A stretch of 64,000 nucleotides of DNA from Rhodoferax aquaticus (GTDB lineage: Bacteria; Pseudomonadota; Gammaproteobacteria; Burkholderiales; Burkholderiaceae_C), in contig NZ_CP036282.1 in assembly GCF_006974105.1 (NCBI RefSeq), forward strand, positions 1,736,001 through 1,800,000, read 5' to 3'. This document shows, one piece after another, positions 61,827 through 64,000 of this stretch. The notes below the pieces were generated by a model. It saw only the letters and a list, made by a program, of their open reading frames with translations, did not search any database and was not told where the DNA came from. Both the position numbers and the translations under genes were made by a program. How positions within the stretch are numbered: position 1 is the stretch's first letter; each line of letters opens with the position of its first letter.

Positions 61827-62993
61827 TTAGTCCTTCTTCGCTGTCAAGGTGAGTTTCTGAATGCCAATGGCTTGGGCTGCGTCTACAAAGTCTTTGCTTT
61901 GTAGCTTGAGCGCTGTCGCCACCGCTTGCACCTTGATGCGCCCGGGCGCCGTGTCTGGGCCGATGATGGCTTGGTCAAACGGCGCAGGAATGGCTTCAGC
62001 GGCTTGCACGCTGGCCGCCACATGCGTGCTGGTGCGCTCGGCCACCGCAGCGTCTTTGGCAGCTACCAAATCGCGCAGGGACGCACCTTGCAAAACTGTG
62101 CCATCAGGGCGCACATAGCGGCCCAGCCACACGTTTTCTATGCCGCGTGCGTTGGCCACAATGTCGCGGTGGGTGTTGTCTGAAAAGCAAGAGTGCTCGT
62201 CTTCTTGGTTTTGCGAGGCCAAGGCCACTTCAATACGCTCACCCGCCAGTTCACCCCGTGAGAGCGAGCCCACGCCCACCAGCATGCGGCGCAGCGCATC
62301 GGGCCCGGCTTTTTCAAAGTTGGCGCGGTAGTTTTTGGCGTCCGGGGTCCAAGCTTTGACCAAGCTAGTTAAGTCGTTCACCAACATGCTGGTCACCACG
62401 GTGAGGTACTCGCGGCGGCGCTTGGCGTTGGGTGCTTTGCCGTCCACAAAGTCTTCAAACGAACGGTCGCCAGGGCCGGTGGCGCTGAAGTCTTGGCCCC
62501 ACAGCAAAAACTCAATGGCATGCCAGCCAGCAGCAATATTTTCTTCACCGCCGCGTTCGTTCAGGGCCGCCAAGCTCTGCTTGGTGATGGCAATTTTGGG
62601 GTTGTTGATGATGCCCGCGTTAGGCTTGCCCTTAACGCTGTCGATATACGCCTCGTCCAACGGCCAAGAGTTCAAGCGGCCTTCTGGCCCGTTTTTGTCG
62701 TCAATAGGCCCGGCATAAAACCGAAATGCTTCGGTCTGCCCATAGGTTTCCCGCGCCGCCAACCAAGCCTTGCGCGCTGCGGCCAAGGTGTCTGCCGAGG
62801 GGCTGGCGGTAAACGCCGTCACAGCCTGCTGCAGGGCAGTGGCGCCAGCTAGTGTGTCGGTGTAATTGGCATGCACCAGCACTGCATAGTGCTTGGCCAC
62901 CGCCGTGGCATCCACAGCCTGCGCCTGCACACCCAAGCCCCCCCAGGCCATGGCGGCTACCAAAACGGTTTGAAACAGTCGACTTTTTTGCAC
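61827..62993 (-). CDS. Imelysin-family iron-regulated protein (M75, IrpA-like)
   Basis: A 388-residue exported protein. The signal peptide is QKSRLFQTVLVAAMAWGGLGVQAQA; the M75 motif GxHxxE is intact in GWHAIEFLLWGQD. SCFSDNTHRDI and GVGSLSRGELAGERI are also family blocks. IrpA-like imelysins are periplasmic iron-uptake factors. GTG 62993 is used: it has AAGGG 8 bases upstream and starts the signal peptide. The longer frame, from 63050, would run over the Fur-like box and is rejected. Confidence 0.86.
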   Translation of the reverse strand: MQKSRLFQTVLVAAMAWGGLGVQAQAVDATAVAKHYAVLVHANYTDTLAGATALQQAVTAFTASPSADTLAAARKAWLAARETYGQTEAFRFYAGPIDDKNGPEGRLNSWPLDEAYIDSVKGKPNAGIINNPKIAITKQSLAALNERGGEENIAAGWHAIEFLLWGQDFSATGPGDRSFEDFVDGKAPNAKRRREYLTVVTSMLVNDLTSLVKAWTPDAKNYRANFEKAGPDALRRMLVGVGSLSRGELAGERIEVALASQNQEDEHSCFSDNTHRDIVANARGIENVWLGRYVRPDGTVLQGASLRDLVAAKDAAVAERTSTHVAASVQAAEAIPAPFDQAIIGPDTAPGRIKVQAVATALKLQSKDFVDAAQAIGIQKLTLTAKKD

Positions 62994-63032
62994 GGAACGC
63001 CCTTTTTCTGAAACAAAGAAGATGCGCATCAT

Positions 63033-63051
63033 AATGCGAATCCTTCTCATT
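63033..63051 (-). promoter_or_regulatory. Fur-like box before the imelysin operon
   Basis: AATGCGAATCCTTCTCATT (plus strand) is an almost perfect inverted repeat (aatgngaa / ttcncatt) and shares AATGCGAAT with the boxes at 57652 and 58036. It lies 40 bp before the GTG start. Confidence 0.75.
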
Positions 63052-63179
63052 GCTTTTTGATGTGGGGCAAAGAGCGGGTGGCTTGGGGGGGCGGTTAGGT
63101 GGGCTAAAGACGCCTAGGGCGGCGAGTTTTGGCTTCTCATTTATCTTGGTGTACACATGCACTACAAGGTTGCAAGCCA

Positions 63180-63413
63180 ATGAGTACGCGGCTCTGCAGA
63201 GATTTCGGTGTCCGTGTTGAACAGCAGCGCCCGCTTTATCCTGCGCTGTTGCAGGGGTTGGCCCCGATGTATACCGAGGGTGATAGCAGGCACCCCGAAT
63301 GGCTCGGTTATAAATCGAGGATTTACAAAACTAGGGAGGGGAAACCATGGCCAGAATTGATCTTGTTTATAAGACAGGTTTCACTTCTGGATCAAGTTAT
63401 GGCGCATAGATGA
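63180..63413 (+). CDS. Short ORF coupled to Imm1 gene, possible toxin C-terminal fragment
   Basis: A 77-residue ORF. Its TGA overlaps the ATG of the Imm1-like gene (ATGA), as in polymorphic toxin/immunity pairs. The end contains SRIYKTREGKPWPELILFIR. No secretion or delivery domain lies upstream, so if it is a toxin end, the body has been lost. The family is not recognised. The start is ATG 63180; a TTG at 63129 extends the frame without added support. Confidence 0.45.
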   Translation: MSTRLCRDFGVRVEQQRPLYPALLQGLAPMYTEGDSRHPEWLGYKSRIYKTREGKPWPELILFIRQVSLLDQVMAHR

Positions 63414-63784
63414 TTGCGTTCGAGTTCAACGGCGAAAGGCTGCAACCGAGTTCCACCGAGGAACTGGGCTGCTTGATAGATAGGTTTGATAGGTCCCCGA
63501 TGTTCGAACTGTGGGCTAAGGCGCCCAGCGGCGCATGTCTTTGCATGCTCCGCAATAGAGATGCCGCTTTTCTTTTTTATCTTCGGCAAGAAGGTGACAG
63601 CGGATTCACTTCCAGATCCACCTATGAACGACTGGGCACGGCGAGCTTCTTGCTTAGCAATCGGCAGCGCGACGAGTTTCCGCTTTCGTGGTGCATTGAC
63701 GTCGAGCAGTGCTACAAGGCCATGGCGTACTTCTTCGAGAACGCCGGAGATAAACCAGAATGGATCACCTGGTATGAAGACTAG
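63410..63784 (+). CDS. Imm1-family immunity protein
   Basis: A 124-residue protein whose N-terminus GERLQPSSTEELGCLIDRF, middle GDSGFTSR and C-terminus YFFENAGDKPEWITWYED fit the Imm1 immunity family, which neutralises deaminase- or nuclease-type toxins. It is coupled to the 77-residue ORF by ATGA. Codon use looks less GC-rich than the neighbours, and the gene has no link to the iron island. Confidence 0.65.
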   Translation: MIAFEFNGERLQPSSTEELGCLIDRFDRSPMFELWAKAPSGACLCMLRNRDAAFLFYLRQEGDSGFTSRSTYERLGTASFLLSNRQRDEFPLSWCIDVEQCYKAMAYFFENAGDKPEWITWYED

Positions 63785-63923
63785 TCGCGGCTGTTGCGCG
63801 CTACGCAATAACCGGTCATTGCAGCCGACCTGCGCCAGCTGTGCGGGCTGGTCGGCTGAATTCCAACGTTGAACTAAACCGCTACGTTGATTGATTTACG
63901 GCGAATGCTCCACCATTCCCGAC

Positions 63924-64000
63924 ATGCCAAACCAGAAAGGAAACCAGGTGCTGAGTCTTGAAGATGTCTATGCGCTGCAGCAGTTGGTGGCGCGGTTTGC
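63924..64000 (+). CDS. Start of a gene running off the window (possibly SnoaL/NTF2-like)
   Basis: The frame from ATG 63924 (MPNQKGNQVLSLEDVYALQQ) or from GTG 63948 (preceded by AAGGAA) runs to the window end. The LSLEDVYALQQLVARF start is common in SnoaL/NTF2-like proteins, but only about 25 residues are visible, so the family is a guess. Confidence 0.35.
   Translation, partial: MPNQKGNQVLSLEDVYALQQLVARF

Noticed and set aside
62994..63050. Upstream start of the first imelysin at 63050
   Set aside because: It would place the Fur-like box inside the coding sequence and precede a better signal-peptide start (GTG 62993 with a ribosome site).
1..64000. CRISPR array, insertion sequences or prophage
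   Set aside because: No regularly spaced direct repeats, transposase, integrase or phage structural gene was seen anywhere in the window.

Overview
The window is about 58-60 % GC, gene-dense and entirely bacterial. Gene content (surE-pcm-nlpD-rpoS-rlmD, isc operon, tctDE/tctCBA, ProQ/FinO protein, HDOD proteins, a c4-like cytochrome next to a triheme cytochrome) and a short interspersed repeat point to a betaproteobacterium of the order Burkholderiales, most likely family Comamonadaceae (Rhodoferax/Curvibacter-like). This is judged from the proteins by eye; no search was run.

Layout. 1-2166: end of a cobalamin operon (cobT partial, cobS, alpha-ribazole phosphatase). 2163-4455: two HDOD paralogues flanking nth. 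4580-8654: aminotransferase, luciferase-like monooxygenase, Hsp15, then the TctE kinase. 8667-12407: TctD regulator divergent from the tripartite tricarboxylate transporter tctCBA, which ends in a strong terminator. 12593-14628: two membrane/periplasmic cytochromes c. 14760-19086 (minus): ProQ-like protein, then a three-gene operon of secreted hydrolase, ABC ATPase and ABC permease. 19159-23648: a sigma-54 activator followed by an HlyD/ABC exporter operon with a candidate sigma-54 promoter. 23841-29695: a branched-chain-amino-acid-type ABC transporter ending in an alpha/beta hydrolase. 29844-35773: fused membrane/spermidine-synthase-like protein, NCS2 purine permease, uvrB. 35902-41890: iscRSUA-hscBA-fdx and dnaQ, then tRNA-Val(CAC). 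42077-44807: a long CorA-like protein and a quinone oxidoreductase. 44923-50115: surE-pcm-nlpD-rpoS-rlmD. 50184-52092: lipoprotein, YccA, GlcG-like protein. 52233-62993: an iron-acquisition island. 63180-end: a toxin-remnant/immunity pair and the start of one more gene.

The iron island is the most coherent accessory block. A TonB-dependent siderophore receptor, a PiuC-type dioxygenase, tonB, exbB, exbD and hemP lie in one direction; bfd stands alone; and an imelysin / di-heme oxidoreductase / second imelysin / DUF1513 operon comes next. Three 19-bp Fur-like boxes, all beginning AATGCGAAT, stand in front of the receptor, bfd and the imelysin operon, so the block reads as one iron-responsive regulon.

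The most unusual signal is a repeat of about 45-50 bp, found in eight copies on both strands. Four or five copies lie inside genes (cobS, an ABC ATPase N-terminus, rpoS, tonB, the receptor leader) and all of these are read in the same frame, giving related peptides of the type LAP-x-x-x-AQ-x-A. A further copy forms much of a 39-codon ORF that overlaps livF and livH by ATGA at both ends, and another forms the tct operon terminator. No CRISPR array, insertion sequence, prophage or integrase was seen, and no gap between genes exceeds 300 bases.
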